Below are positions 52,150-60,479 of a DNA stretch of 64,000 bases, piece after piece. The notes below the pieces were generated by a model that saw only the letters and a program-made list of their open reading frames with translations, was not told where the DNA came from and did not search any database. The translations under genes were made by a program, and so were the position numbers. The DNA comes from DASQMT01 sp963835735 (GTDB lineage Bacteria > Actinomycetota > Thermoleophilia > Solirubrobacterales > Solirubrobacteraceae), in the NCBI GenBank assembly GCA_963835735.1, contig CAWIGP010000007.1, forward strand, positions 496,001 through 560,000, read 5' to 3'. The number at the start of each line of letters is the position of its first letter. Position 1 is the stretch's first letter.

Positions 52150-52523
52150 CCCGGCGGATCGCTGCCGTTCGAGCGCGCCACGTCGATCGCCTCCGCGCGG
52201 CCTGTGACGACCGGCAGCACCGGCACGAGCCCGGTGATGTCGAGGATCCGCTGGACGCCGGGCTCGACCGTCTCGCCGACGCACACGACGAACCCCTGGT
52301 CGGCCTCGAGCGCGCGGCGGCGCGCGTCGAGCAGCGCTCCGAGCACCGACGAGTCGACGAAGGTGGCCGCCGAGAGGTCGACCACGATCCCTCCTCCGCG
52401 CCCCCTCGCCTCGTCGAGGCGCTCGCGCAGCGTCGGTGCCGTGTAGATGTCGTGCTCGCCCTCAACGACGACGACGACCACGTCCCCGGCGCCGTCGTCG
52501 AGCACGATCGGGTTTGCGTCCAT
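52146..52523 (-). CDS. STAS-domain antagonist (second switch)
   Basis: 125 residues. VVVVVVEGEHDIYTAPTLRE opens the STAS fold and LSAATFVDSSVLGALLDARR carries the phospho-acceptor serine. A TATCGT box lies 9 bases before ATG 52523. It is divergent from ligD by 75 bases. Confidence 0.88.
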   Translation of the reverse strand: MDANPIVLDDGAGDVVVVVVEGEHDIYTAPTLRERLDEARGRGGGIVVDLSAATFVDSSVLGALLDARRRALEADQGFVVCVGETVEPGVQRILDITGLVPVLPVVTGRAEAIDVARSNGSDPPG

Positions 52524-52598
52524 GTGGGCGGAACGATACCCGGCCGCGCTGCAGCGCCTACGCTGCGGTGCGGCGCGGCGATCGGGTATGACTCGTCG

Positions 52599-54026
52599 AT
52601 GGCGGATCGGCTGGAGCGCTACCGCGACAAGCGGGATCCCGAGACGACCCCCGAGCCGGCCGGCGACGCATCCCCGGCACCGGCCGCGGAGGGCGAGCCG
52701 CGGTTCGTCGTGCAGGAGCACCACGCGCGCCGGCTGCACTGGGACCTGCGCCTCGAGCACGACGGCGTGCTCGCGTCCTGGGCGGTGCCGCGCGGCATCC
52801 CGCCGGACCCCCGGCGCAACCACCTCGCAGTACGGACCGAGGACCACCCGCTCGAGTACCTCGAGTTCCACGGCGAGATCCCGGCGGGCCAGTACGGCGC
52901 GGGCACGATGAAGATCTGGGACCGCGGCACCTACGAGGAGCACAAGTTCCGCGACGACGAGGTGATGGTGACGTTCCACGGCGAACGCGTCCGCGGCCGC
53001 TACGTCCTGTTCCGCACCAAGGGCGACGACTGGATGATCCATCGCATGGATCCGCCGGAGGATCCCGACCGCGAGCCGATGCCCGACCGGATCGAGCCGA
53101 TGCTCGCGCGCACCGGCCCGCTCCCGACCGACGACGAGAACTGGGCGTTCGAGATCAAGTGGGACGGCGTGCGCGCGATCGCTTTCGTCGCCGGCGGCCG
53201 GCTGACGCTACAGGCGCGCAGCGGTCGCGACGTCACCCCGCGCTACCCGGAGCTGCGGCCGATCGCGGCGGCACTCGCCGGGCGCGAGGTCGTGCTCGAC
53301 GGCGAAGTGGTCGCGTTCGACGGCGCGCGGCCGAGCTTCCAGAAGCTCCAGGGCCGCATGCACCTGACCTCCGAGCACGCCGTGCGCCGGCTCGCGCGCG
53401 ACGACCCCGTCCAGTACATCGCGTTCGACCTGCTCTACCTCGACGGCCACTCGCTGATGGATCTGCGCTACGACGAGCGCCGCGCGCGCCTGGCCGAGCT
53501 CGAGCTGCAGGGCCCGACGTGGCAGGCGCCCGCGCACCACGTCGGCGACGGCGCCGCGCTGCTGGAGCTCACGCGCGCCCAGCAGCTCGAGGGCGTGGTC
53601 GCGAAGCGGCTCGACTCGCCGTACCTGCCCGGTCGCCGCACGACCGGATGGGTGAAGGTGAAGAACATCGGTTCGACCGACGTCGTGGTCGGCGGCTGGC
53701 TGCCGGGCGAGGGCGGCCGCTCCGGCCGGCTGGGCGCCCTGGTCATCGGAATCCCCGATGACGACGGCGTGCTGCGTTACGCCGGGCGCGTCGGCACCGG
53801 GTTCACGCAGGCCGAGCTGGTGCGGCTCGGCGGCATGCTGGACGAGCTCGCCACCGACGAGAGCCCGTTCGTCGGCCGCCAGCCGCCGAAGCTGACCCGG
53901 CTCGTGGAGCCGAAGCTCGTGGCGCGCGTGGAGTTCACGGAGCGCACCAACGCCGGGACGCTGCGCCAGCCGTCCTACAAGGGCCTGCGCGACGATGTGG
54001 CGCCTGACGATGTCCGCTACGGATGA
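52599..54026 (+). CDS. ligD: LigD-type DNA ligase: phosphoesterase + ATP-dependent ligase
   Basis: 475 residues. Residues about 30-150 form the 3'-phosphoesterase (FVVQEHHARRLHWDLRLEHD, EYLEFHGEIPAGQYGAG). The ligase follows, with the adenylated lysine in WAFEIKWDGVRAIAF, VVLDGEVVAFD, EGVVAKRLDSPYLPGR and GWVKVKN. The polymerase domain of classical LigD is missing here and is encoded separately at 56619. It seals double-strand breaks with Ku. Confidence 0.92.
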   Translation: MADRLERYRDKRDPETTPEPAGDASPAPAAEGEPRFVVQEHHARRLHWDLRLEHDGVLASWAVPRGIPPDPRRNHLAVRTEDHPLEYLEFHGEIPAGQYGAGTMKIWDRGTYEEHKFRDDEVMVTFHGERVRGRYVLFRTKGDDWMIHRMDPPEDPDREPMPDRIEPMLARTGPLPTDDENWAFEIKWDGVRAIAFVAGGRLTLQARSGRDVTPRYPELRPIAAALAGREVVLDGEVVAFDGARPSFQKLQGRMHLTSEHAVRRLARDDPVQYIAFDLLYLDGHSLMDLRYDERRARLAELELQGPTWQAPAHHVGDGAALLELTRAQQLEGVVAKRLDSPYLPGRRTTGWVKVKNIGSTDVVVGGWLPGEGGRSGRLGALVIGIPDDDGVLRYAGRVGTGFTQAELVRLGGMLDELATDESPFVGRQPPKLTRLVEPKLVARVEFTERTNAGTLRQPSYKGLRDDVAPDDVRYG

Positions 54027-54038
54027 GGATGTGACCGC

Positions 54039-54899
54039 ATGGCTCCCACCCGCAGGCTCGGCGACGCCGAGGTCTTCCCGATCGGCCTTGGCGGGATGGC
54101 ACTCTCGGTCGACGGGCGCCCCGACGAGGACCGGGCGATCCGCACGATCCATGCGGCGCTCGACGCCGGCGTCAACCTGATCGACACCGCCGACGCCTAC
54201 AGCCTCACCGACGCGGACTTCGGCCACAACGAGCGGCTGATCGCGAAGGCGCTGCGCGGCCGCCGCGACGGCGTGATCGTCGCAACCAAGGGGGGACATA
54301 CGCGCCGCGGCCACTCGTGGGACGTCGACGGCCGGCCCGAGTACATCCGCGCGGCGTGCGAGGCGTCGCTGCGGGCGCTCGAGACCGATGTGATCGACCT
54401 CTACCAGTACCATCGCCCCGACCCGAGGGTGCCGTACGCGGAGACTGTCGGCGCGTTCAAGCAGCTGCAGGACGAGGGGAAGGTGCGCTGGGTGGGCCTT
54501 TCCAACGCGAACATCGAGCAGCTCACCGAGTCGCTCGCGATCGTCGAGCTGGTGAGCGTGCAGAACCAGCTCTCGCTCGGCTACACGTCGCCAATCGCCA
54601 AGGGCGAGCTGGCGTTCGCCGGCGAGCGCGGGCTGGCGTTCCTGCCCTGGTCCCCGCTCGGCGGCATCGGGCGGGCCGACGGAACCGCGCGCGTGGCGGC
54701 GGTCGCGCGCGTCGCCGAGGCCCACGGCGTCTCGCCCCAGCGCGTCGCGCTGGCGTGGCTGCTGGCGCTCGCTCCGGACGTGATCCCGATCCCCAGCTCG
54801 ACGCGCCCGGAGACGATCGAGGACTCCGCCGCGGCGGCCGAGCTGGAGCTGTCCGACGATCAGGTGGGGGCGATCTCGGAGGCCGCCGGCGTGGCCTGA
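54039..54899 (+). CDS. Aldo/keto reductase
   Basis: 286 residues. The motifs are VNLIDTADAYSLTDADFGHN (Asp and Tyr of the tetrad), VIVATKGGHTRRG (Lys), IDLYQYHRPDPRVPY (His position) and the C-terminal NADPH-site IPIPSSTRPETI. It probably reduces aldehydes; its place between ligD and ku may be incidental, although the three genes are same-strand and closely spaced. Confidence 0.88.
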   Translation: MAPTRRLGDAEVFPIGLGGMALSVDGRPDEDRAIRTIHAALDAGVNLIDTADAYSLTDADFGHNERLIAKALRGRRDGVIVATKGGHTRRGHSWDVDGRPEYIRAACEASLRALETDVIDLYQYHRPDPRVPYAETVGAFKQLQDEGKVRWVGLSNANIEQLTESLAIVELVSVQNQLSLGYTSPIAKGELAFAGERGLAFLPWSPLGGIGRADGTARVAAVARVAEAHGVSPQRVALAWLLALAPDVIPIPSSTRPETIEDSAAAAELELSDDQVGAISEAAGVA

Positions 54900-54923
54900 A
54901 ACGCGCAAGCGGGCGTGCGCTCG

Positions 54924-54951
54924 TTGCCGAAATCCGGTCCGGCGTCACAAT
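54924..54951 (+). promoter_or_regulatory. Promoter for a leaderless ku transcript
   Basis: TTGCCG (54924-54929), a 16-base spacer and CACAAT (54946-54951), which ends 6 bases before ATG 54958. No ribosome site precedes the ATG. Confidence 0.45.
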
Positions 54952-54957
54952 GTATGG

Positions 54958-55809
54958 ATGCCAAGGTCGATGTGGAGCGGTGCGATCTCGTTCGGACTCG
55001 TGAACGTGCCGGTGAAGCTGTATTCCGCGGTGAGCCGCAAGACGGTGCGGTTCCACCAGCTCAACGGGAAGACGGGGACCCGGATCGCGCAGAAGCGCGT
55101 CGACCCCACGACGGGCGACGAGGTCAACTACGAGGACCTCGTCAAGGGCTACGAGCTCACCAAGGAGAGCTACGTGGTCATCACGCCCGAGGAGCTCGAT
55201 GCGCTCGACCCGGAGAAGAGCCGCACGATCGACATCGAGGACTTCGTCGATCTCGCGGACATCGACCCGGTCTACTACGACCATCCGTACTACCTGATCC
55301 CCGACAAGGGGGCGGCGAAGGCGTACGGGCTGCTGCTCAACGCGATGCGGGAATCCGGCAAGGTGGCGATCGCGCGCGTCGTGATCCGCACCAAGGAGAA
55401 CCTCGTCGCGATCCGGCCGGCGCCGGGCAACGTGCTGATGATGGAGACGATGATCTTCGCCGACGAAGTCGTGCCGCCGGACGAGATCGAGGAGCTGCCG
55501 GATGCCAAGGAGCTCAAGGCGTCCGAGCGCGAGCTCCAGATGGCGCAGCAGCTGATCGACTCGCTCTCGACGGACTTCGAGCCGGAGAAGTACCACGACG
55601 AGTACCGCGAGAAGGTGATGGAGCTGATCGAGCGCAAGGCGGCGGGCGAGGAGATCGCCGTCCAGCCCGAGGCGCCGGAGCCCAAGAAGGTGCCCGACCT
55701 GATGGCCGCGCTGGAGGCGAGCCTCGCCGCGGTCAAGAGCGACGGCGGCGACGACGCGCCGTCGAAGAAGCCGTCGAGATCGCGCAAGAAGGAAGCGGCG
55801 CAGACCTAG
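54958..55809 (+). CDS. ku: Ku double-strand-break repair protein
   Basis: 283 residues. The bacterial Ku core is plain: SMWSGAISFGLVNVPVKLYS, KGYELTKESYVVITPEELD, DPVYYDHPYYLIPDKGAAKA and the helical arm region DFEPEKYHDEYREKVMELIE. The C-terminus is Lys/Ser-rich (KKPSRSRKKEAAQ), as in Ku proteins that recruit LigD. It forms a ring on DNA ends. Confidence 0.95.
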   Translation: MPRSMWSGAISFGLVNVPVKLYSAVSRKTVRFHQLNGKTGTRIAQKRVDPTTGDEVNYEDLVKGYELTKESYVVITPEELDALDPEKSRTIDIEDFVDLADIDPVYYDHPYYLIPDKGAAKAYGLLLNAMRESGKVAIARVVIRTKENLVAIRPAPGNVLMMETMIFADEVVPPDEIEELPDAKELKASERELQMAQQLIDSLSTDFEPEKYHDEYREKVMELIERKAAGEEIAVQPEAPEPKKVPDLMAALEASLAAVKSDGGDDAPSKKPSRSRKKEAAQT

Positions 55810-55817
55810 AGCGCTAC

Positions 55818-56201
55818 CTACGCCGCTTCGCGGTCGAGCTCGAACCACACGCGCGTCTGCGCGTTGCGTTCGACGCCCCAGCGGTCGGACAGCTCGCGCA
55901 CGAGGTACAGGCCCCAGCCCGAGGGGCGCGCCGGATCGGGGTCGGGCTCGGTGACCTCGAACCCGCGACCCGGGTCGCAGACCTCGATCCGCAGCGCGCT
56001 GTCCTCGGCGACGACGATCAGCTTGATCAGGTCCCCGGCGTCGAGCCCCGCGTGGCGGATCGCGTTCGTCACGAGCTCGGAGACCAGCAGCTGGGCGTCT
56101 TCCAGCCGGCGCGGCGAGAGATGGTCGGACACCTCGCCGAGCGCGCGCCGCGCCTCGGCGGGGGAATCGGGGTCGCGCGCCAGGTCGACCTCGTACCTCA
56201 C
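55818..56201 (-). CDS. Anti-sigma-type HATPase (third switch)
   Basis: 127 residues. N-box LVSELVTNAIRHAGL, G1 VCDPGRGF and G2 SGWGLYLVRELSD. This GWGL form is typical of actinobacterial RsbW/ArsI-like kinases and differs from the other two in the window. Its GTG start overlaps the STAS stop by 4 bases. It runs antisense between ku and the polymerase gene. Confidence 0.85.
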   Translation of the reverse strand: MRYEVDLARDPDSPAEARRALGEVSDHLSPRRLEDAQLLVSELVTNAIRHAGLDAGDLIKLIVVAEDSALRIEVCDPGRGFEVTEPDPDPARPSGWGLYLVRELSDRWGVERNAQTRVWFELDREAA

Positions 56202-56530
56202 GGGCCCGCCGCCACCTCCCCGGGGTCGGCGACGAACTCCAGCCGCTCGCGCATCCGCGTGATGTCGAACACCCGCATCACCTGCGCAGCACCCGGCACG
56301 AGGGCGAACCGGCGCCCGGCGCGGTGCAGGCGCAGCGCCGCGACCGCCAGCGCACGCAGCCCGCTGGAGTCCATGAAGCCGACCCCGCGCAGGTCGACGA
56401 CCACCGCAGGCGAGTCGACGCCGTCGAGCTCGCGCTCCAGGGTCGCCGCGCCCGCCAGGTCGAGCTCACCCGTCAGGGCGATCACGGCGGTCCGTCCGGC
56501 ATGGGAGGTCTTCAGTGACAGGCGCGCCAC
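56198..56530 (-). CDS. STAS-domain antagonist (third switch)
   Basis: 110 residues. TAVIALTGELDLAGAATLER and LRGVGFMDSSGLRALAVAAL show the STAS fold with its acceptor serine. Coupled to the HATPase at 55818. GTG start at 56530, divergent from the polymerase gene by 88 bases. Confidence 0.87.
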   Translation of the reverse strand: MARLSLKTSHAGRTAVIALTGELDLAGAATLERELDGVDSPAVVVDLRGVGFMDSSGLRALAVAALRLHRAGRRFALVPGAAQVMRVFDITRMRERLEFVADPGEVAAGP

Positions 56531-56605
56531 GAGTGAGGAAGCCTAGAGCCCGGAGCGACGGCAAGAACCACAGTCGTGTTCCCGCGCCGACTGCTGAGGC
56601 CTCGG

Positions 56606-56611
56606 TACGGT
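56606..56611 (+). promoter_or_regulatory. TACGGT box, leaderless-type, before LigD polymerase gene
   Basis: TACGGT ends 7 bases before GTG 56619; no ribosome site is present. Confidence 0.4.
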
Positions 56612-56618
56612 CTTTGGC

Positions 56619-57530
56619 GTGCCGCCGGCGAAGCGCATGGAGGTCGAGGTGGAGGGTCGCCTGCTCTCGCTCTCCAATCTCGACAAGGTCTTCTATCCCA
56701 AGACCGGATTCACCAAGGGCCAGGTGATCGAGTACTACACGCGCGTCGCGCCCGTGCTGCTGCCGCACCTGCAGGACCGCCACCTCACGCTCAAGCGCTA
56801 CCCGAACGGAGTCGAGGGCGAGTACTTCTACGAGAAGCAGTGCCCGGGCCACCGGCCGGACTGGGTGCGGACGGCCGGGGTCTGGTCGCGCCACAACGGG
56901 CGCGAGATCGACTACTGCGTGGCCGACGACCTCTCCACCGTCGTCTGGCTGGCGAACCTCGCCGACCTCGAGATGCACACGCCGCTCGCGCGCGCCGACG
57001 CCCCGCAGGAGCCGACCGTGCTCGCGTTCGACCTCGACCCGGGGCCGCCGGCGACGATCGTCGAGTGCGCGGAGGTCGCCTGCCGGCTGCGCGAGGCGTT
57101 CGATCACTTCGGCCTGCTCGCGTTCCCGAAGACGTCGGGCTCGAAGGGGATGCAGCTGTACGTGCCTCTCAACACCCCGACGACCTACAAGGCGACCAAG
57201 CCGTTCGCGCAGGGCGTGGCGCAGGTGCTCGAGCGCCGGCACCCCGAGCTCGTCGTGTCCGACATGAACAAGGCGCGCCGGGCCGGGAAGGTGTTCATCG
57301 ACTGGAGCCAGAACGACGAGCACAAGACGACCGTGTGCGTGTACTCGCTGCGAGCGCGCGACACGCCGACGGTCTCGGCGCCCGTCAACTGGGACGAGGT
57401 CGAGGCGGTGATCCGCACGCGCGAGCCCGACGATCTCTCGTTCACCTCCGACGAGGTGCTCGCACGGGTGGATGAGCACGGCGACCCGTTCGCCGCCGTG
57501 CTCGCGCTCGAGCAGGAACTGCCTTCGTGA
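56619..57530 (+). CDS. LigD polymerase (primase-like) domain protein
   Basis: 303 residues, the stand-alone polymerase domain of LigD. The motifs are LSNLDKVFYPKTGFTKGQVI, KRYPNGVEGEYFYEKQCPGH, the metal-binding VLAFDLDPGPP (DxD) and FPKTSGSKGMQLYVPL. KVFIDWSQNDEHKTTV supplies the third acidic residue. It fills gaps during end joining, preferring ribonucleotides in known relatives. Its stop overlaps the next gene (GTGA). Confidence 0.93.
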   Translation: MPPAKRMEVEVEGRLLSLSNLDKVFYPKTGFTKGQVIEYYTRVAPVLLPHLQDRHLTLKRYPNGVEGEYFYEKQCPGHRPDWVRTAGVWSRHNGREIDYCVADDLSTVVWLANLADLEMHTPLARADAPQEPTVLAFDLDPGPPATIVECAEVACRLREAFDHFGLLAFPKTSGSKGMQLYVPLNTPTTYKATKPFAQGVAQVLERRHPELVVSDMNKARRAGKVFIDWSQNDEHKTTVCVYSLRARDTPTVSAPVNWDEVEAVIRTREPDDLSFTSDEVLARVDEHGDPFAAVLALEQELPS

Positions 57531-58297
57531 GGAGGATCCTGCTGACCGGCGCGGCGGGCCGCATCGCGACCGCGGTGCGCCCGGTGCTGCGCGAGCTCGC
57601 CGACGAGGTCGTGCTGACCGACCTGGCCGACGTAACGGAGCTGCAGCCGCGTGAGCGCTTCGCGCGGGCCGAGCTCGCGGATCCCGCTCCGTGGGACGTG
57701 CTCGCCGGCGGCTGCGACGCGATCGTGCACCTCGGCGCGGTGCCCGACGAGGCGGCGTTCGACCTGCTCGCCGGCCCAAACCTGCACGGCGCGTTCCACG
57801 TCTACGAGGCCGCGCGGCGCGCCGGCGTGCGCCGCGTCGTGGTGGCCAGCTCGGGACGCGTGACCGGCTTCTACCGGGTCGGCGAGCGGCTCGACGGCGA
57901 CGCAACCCCGCGGCCCGACGGGCTCTACGGGGCGACGAAGGCGTTCGGCGAGGCGCTCGGCCGGATGTACGCCGACAAGTTCGGGCTCGAGGTCGTCGCT
58001 CTGCGGATCGGCACGTTCGGGGAGCGCCCGCGCACGACGCGCGACCTCTCGACCTGGCTCAGCCACGACGACGCGCGCAGGCTGGTGCGGGCGGCGCTCA
58101 CCGTGCCGGTCTCCGGCTTCCTCGCGGTCTACGGCGTGTCGGCGAACACGCGCGGGTGGTGGGACCTGCCGCCGGCGCTCGGCTACGTGCCCGCCGACGA
58201 CGCCGAGGATTACGCCGGCGAGGTCGAGCCGGACGACGGCATCATGTTCCAGGGCGGTCCGAACACAGCGCGCTCGTCGGGCGGTTGGGCGGTCTGA
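57527..58297 (+). CDS. NAD-dependent epimerase/dehydratase (uronate-dehydrogenase-like SDR)
   Basis: 256 residues of an extended short-chain dehydrogenase. ILLTGAAGRIATAVRPVL is the NAD-binding motif. The catalytic YGATKAFGEALG (YxxxK) and VALRIGTFGERP follow. Relatives include hexuronate dehydrogenases. It is coupled to the polymerase gene, but a shared role is not evident. Confidence 0.85.
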   Translation: MRRILLTGAAGRIATAVRPVLRELADEVVLTDLADVTELQPRERFARAELADPAPWDVLAGGCDAIVHLGAVPDEAAFDLLAGPNLHGAFHVYEAARRAGVRRVVVASSGRVTGFYRVGERLDGDATPRPDGLYGATKAFGEALGRMYADKFGLEVVALRIGTFGERPRTTRDLSTWLSHDDARRLVRAALTVPVSGFLAVYGVSANTRGWWDLPPALGYVPADDAEDYAGEVEPDDGIMFQGGPNTARSSGGWAV

Positions 58298-58353
58298 CGG
58301 CGCGTGGCGCAGGCGCCGTGATGGCGGCGCGGATGCTCGCGGCAGCGCACATG

Positions 58354-58585
58354 CTGGCGGACGGCGGGCATTGAGGCGAGGCCCGGAACGTGGCGGTGCT
58401 CATCCGGGGCGCCTTTGACCCGCTATTCGAGTCGAAGGCGCCCCGCATCGCGCGGGCGAGTCGAAGCGACCTCGAAGCGTCCCGAGCGCGCTGCGGGGCG
58501 GGTTGAGTGCACGATCTGCACCTGATCCGCCCCACGTGACCGCGGCCGCAATCCGGGCCCTTCCTCAATGCCCGCCGTCCGCCAG
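58354..58585. repeat. Inverted-repeat element, copy 2 (232 bp)
   Basis: Near-perfect 34-base inverted ends (58354-58387 and 58552-58585), with 3 or 4 mismatches in the middle. They contain CTGGCGGACGGCGGGCATTG and GCCCGGA blocks. The inner part carries CACGTGGGGCG-type, AAGGCGCCCC and CGAGTCG segments also found in copy 1 (31012-31265). It fills the 346-base gap between two genes; no convincing frame is inside. Confidence 0.65.
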
Positions 58586-58643
58586 CGCTCCGCGCCCCCA
58601 GCAACGCTCGCGCCGCGAGCGCAGACGCAAGCAGTCGGCGCCG

Positions 58644-60479
58644 TCAGCCGACCCGCTCGCGCGCCAGCGCGCGCGCGGCGCCGACGATCCCGTCGGCGTC
58701 GATCCCCGCGACGTGGAGCAGCTCGTCGGGCGTGCCCGACGTCGGCATCTCGCGCACCGCGAGCTTGTGCACCGGCGGGCGTGCATCGCTCTCGGCCAGC
58801 GCCTCGAGCACCGCGTCGCCCAGCCCGCCCTCGGGCCAGTGGTCCTCGACGGTGACGATCGCGCCGCACTCGCGCGCGGCGGCGCGGAGCGTGTCCGCGT
58901 CGATCGGCTTGATCGAGTAGGCGTCGATCACGCGCGCGCCGATTCCCTCGCCGGCGAGCCGCTCGGCCGCCTCGACCGCCTCCCCGACCGTCACGCCGCA
59001 GGCCACGATCGCGACGTCGTCGCCTGCGCGCACCACGCGCGAGCCGCCGATCGCCACGTGCTCGTCCGCCGGCGTGCGCACCTCGGTCTTGCCGCGCAGC
59101 GTGCGGAGGAACGAGATGCCGTCGCGGTCGGCCATCGCCGCGACGAGCTTGACGGTCTGGTTCGCGTCCGACGGGTGCAGGACCGCCGAGCCGTGGACGG
59201 CGCGGAACGCCGCGAGATCCTCGAGCGCCATCTGCGAGGGCCCGTCCTCACCGATCGAGACGCCCGCGTGCGAACCCGACAGGCGCAGGTTCGCGCGCGA
59301 GATCGCCGCCATCCGGATGAAGTCGTAGGCGCGGGTGAAGAAGGCGGCGAACGTCGACGCGAACGGCACCCAGCCGCGCACCTGGATCCCCACAGCCGCG
59401 GCCACCATCTGCTGCTCGGCGATGAACATCTCGAAGTAGCGGTCCTCGTGCGCCTTGCGGAACAGCTCCGAGTGCGTCGAGTTCGAGACCTCGCCGTCTA
59501 GCGCGACGACGTCGCCGCGCATCGATCCGAGCGCGGTCAGCGCCATGCCGTACGCCATCCGCGTCGCCTCGTGGTCGCCGACCTGCCAGGTCGGCAGTTC
59601 GCCGCCCGGTACCTCGAAGCGGTGCGGCCGCCCGGGCTCGGGCGCCGCGAGCGACACCCTGATGTCGCGCTCGCCGCCGAGCTCCGCGATCGCCGCCTCC
59701 GGGTCCGCGAGCGGCTTGCCGTGCCATCCCGGCTTGTCCTCGACCGCCGCGACGCCCTTGCCCTTCTTGGTCCTGGCGATGATCACCGTCGGCTTGCCCG
59801 TGGTCGCCAGCGCGCCGTCGTAGGCCGCGCTGATCGCGTCCACATCGTGGCCGTCGATCATGACCGCGTGCCAACCGAACGCCTCGGCACGGGCGTAGTC
59901 GCGCTCGAGGTCCCAGCCCACCATCGTCTCGCGCGTCTGCCCGAGCCGGTTGACGTCGATGATCGCGGTCAGGTTGTCGAGGCCGTTGAAGGCGGCGTGC
60001 TCGAACGCCTCCCAGATCGAGCCCTCGGCCATCTCGGAGTCCCCGCACAGGCACCAGACGCGATACGGGAGGCGGTCGAGCCGCTTGCCGGCCAGCGCGA
60101 CGCCGACCGCGATCGGCAGCCCCTGGCCGAGCGAGCCGGTCGCGACGTCGGTCGGCGGGATCCGCGGCGTCGGATGGCCTTCCAGCCGGCTGCCGAGCTT
60201 GCGGAACGTCAGCAGCTCGGCGTCATCGATGATGCCGGCCGCCTTGAGCACCGCGTAGTACAGCGGCGACGCATGGCCCTTGGAGAAGATCAGGTGGTCG
60301 TTGGCCGGGTTCTCCAGGTCGTTCGTGTCCATGCGCAGGTACCCGCCATCGAGCATCACCGCCAACAGGTCGGCGGCCGACATCGAGGACGTCGGGTGTC
60401 CGGAGCCCGCCGCGGCGCTGGAGCGGACGGAATCCACGCGAAGCTGCTGACCGAGCTCGTGCCGGCGCTCGGCGGTCAT
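58644..60479 (-). CDS. tkt: Transketolase
   Basis: 611 residues from ATG 60479. The thiamine-diphosphate half has AAAGSGHPTSSMSAADLLAV, SKGHASPLYYAVLKAAG, TGSLGQGLPIAVGVALAGKR and the ThDP motif CGDSEMAEGSIWEAFEHAA with VDVNRLGQ-like IIDVNRLGQ. The pyrimidine half has FEMFIAEQQMVAAAVG and SHAGVSIGEDGPSQMALEDL. The C-terminal domain follows. It transfers two-carbon ketol units in the pentose-phosphate pathway. ATGA overlap with tal; at 611 residues it is slightly shorter than E. coli TktA. Confidence 0.93.
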   Translation of the reverse strand: MTAERRHELGQQLRVDSVRSSAAAGSGHPTSSMSAADLLAVMLDGGYLRMDTNDLENPANDHLIFSKGHASPLYYAVLKAAGIIDDAELLTFRKLGSRLEGHPTPRIPPTDVATGSLGQGLPIAVGVALAGKRLDRLPYRVWCLCGDSEMAEGSIWEAFEHAAFNGLDNLTAIIDVNRLGQTRETMVGWDLERDYARAEAFGWHAVMIDGHDVDAISAAYDGALATTGKPTVIIARTKKGKGVAAVEDKPGWHGKPLADPEAAIAELGGERDIRVSLAAPEPGRPHRFEVPGGELPTWQVGDHEATRMAYGMALTALGSMRGDVVALDGEVSNSTHSELFRKAHEDRYFEMFIAEQQMVAAAVGIQVRGWVPFASTFAAFFTRAYDFIRMAAISRANLRLSGSHAGVSIGEDGPSQMALEDLAAFRAVHGSAVLHPSDANQTVKLVAAMADRDGISFLRTLRGKTEVRTPADEHVAIGGSRVVRAGDDVAIVACGVTVGEAVEAAERLAGEGIGARVIDAYSIKPIDADTLRAAARECGAIVTVEDHWPEGGLGDAVLEALAESDARPPVHKLAVREMPTSGTPDELLHVAGIDADGIVGAARALARERVG

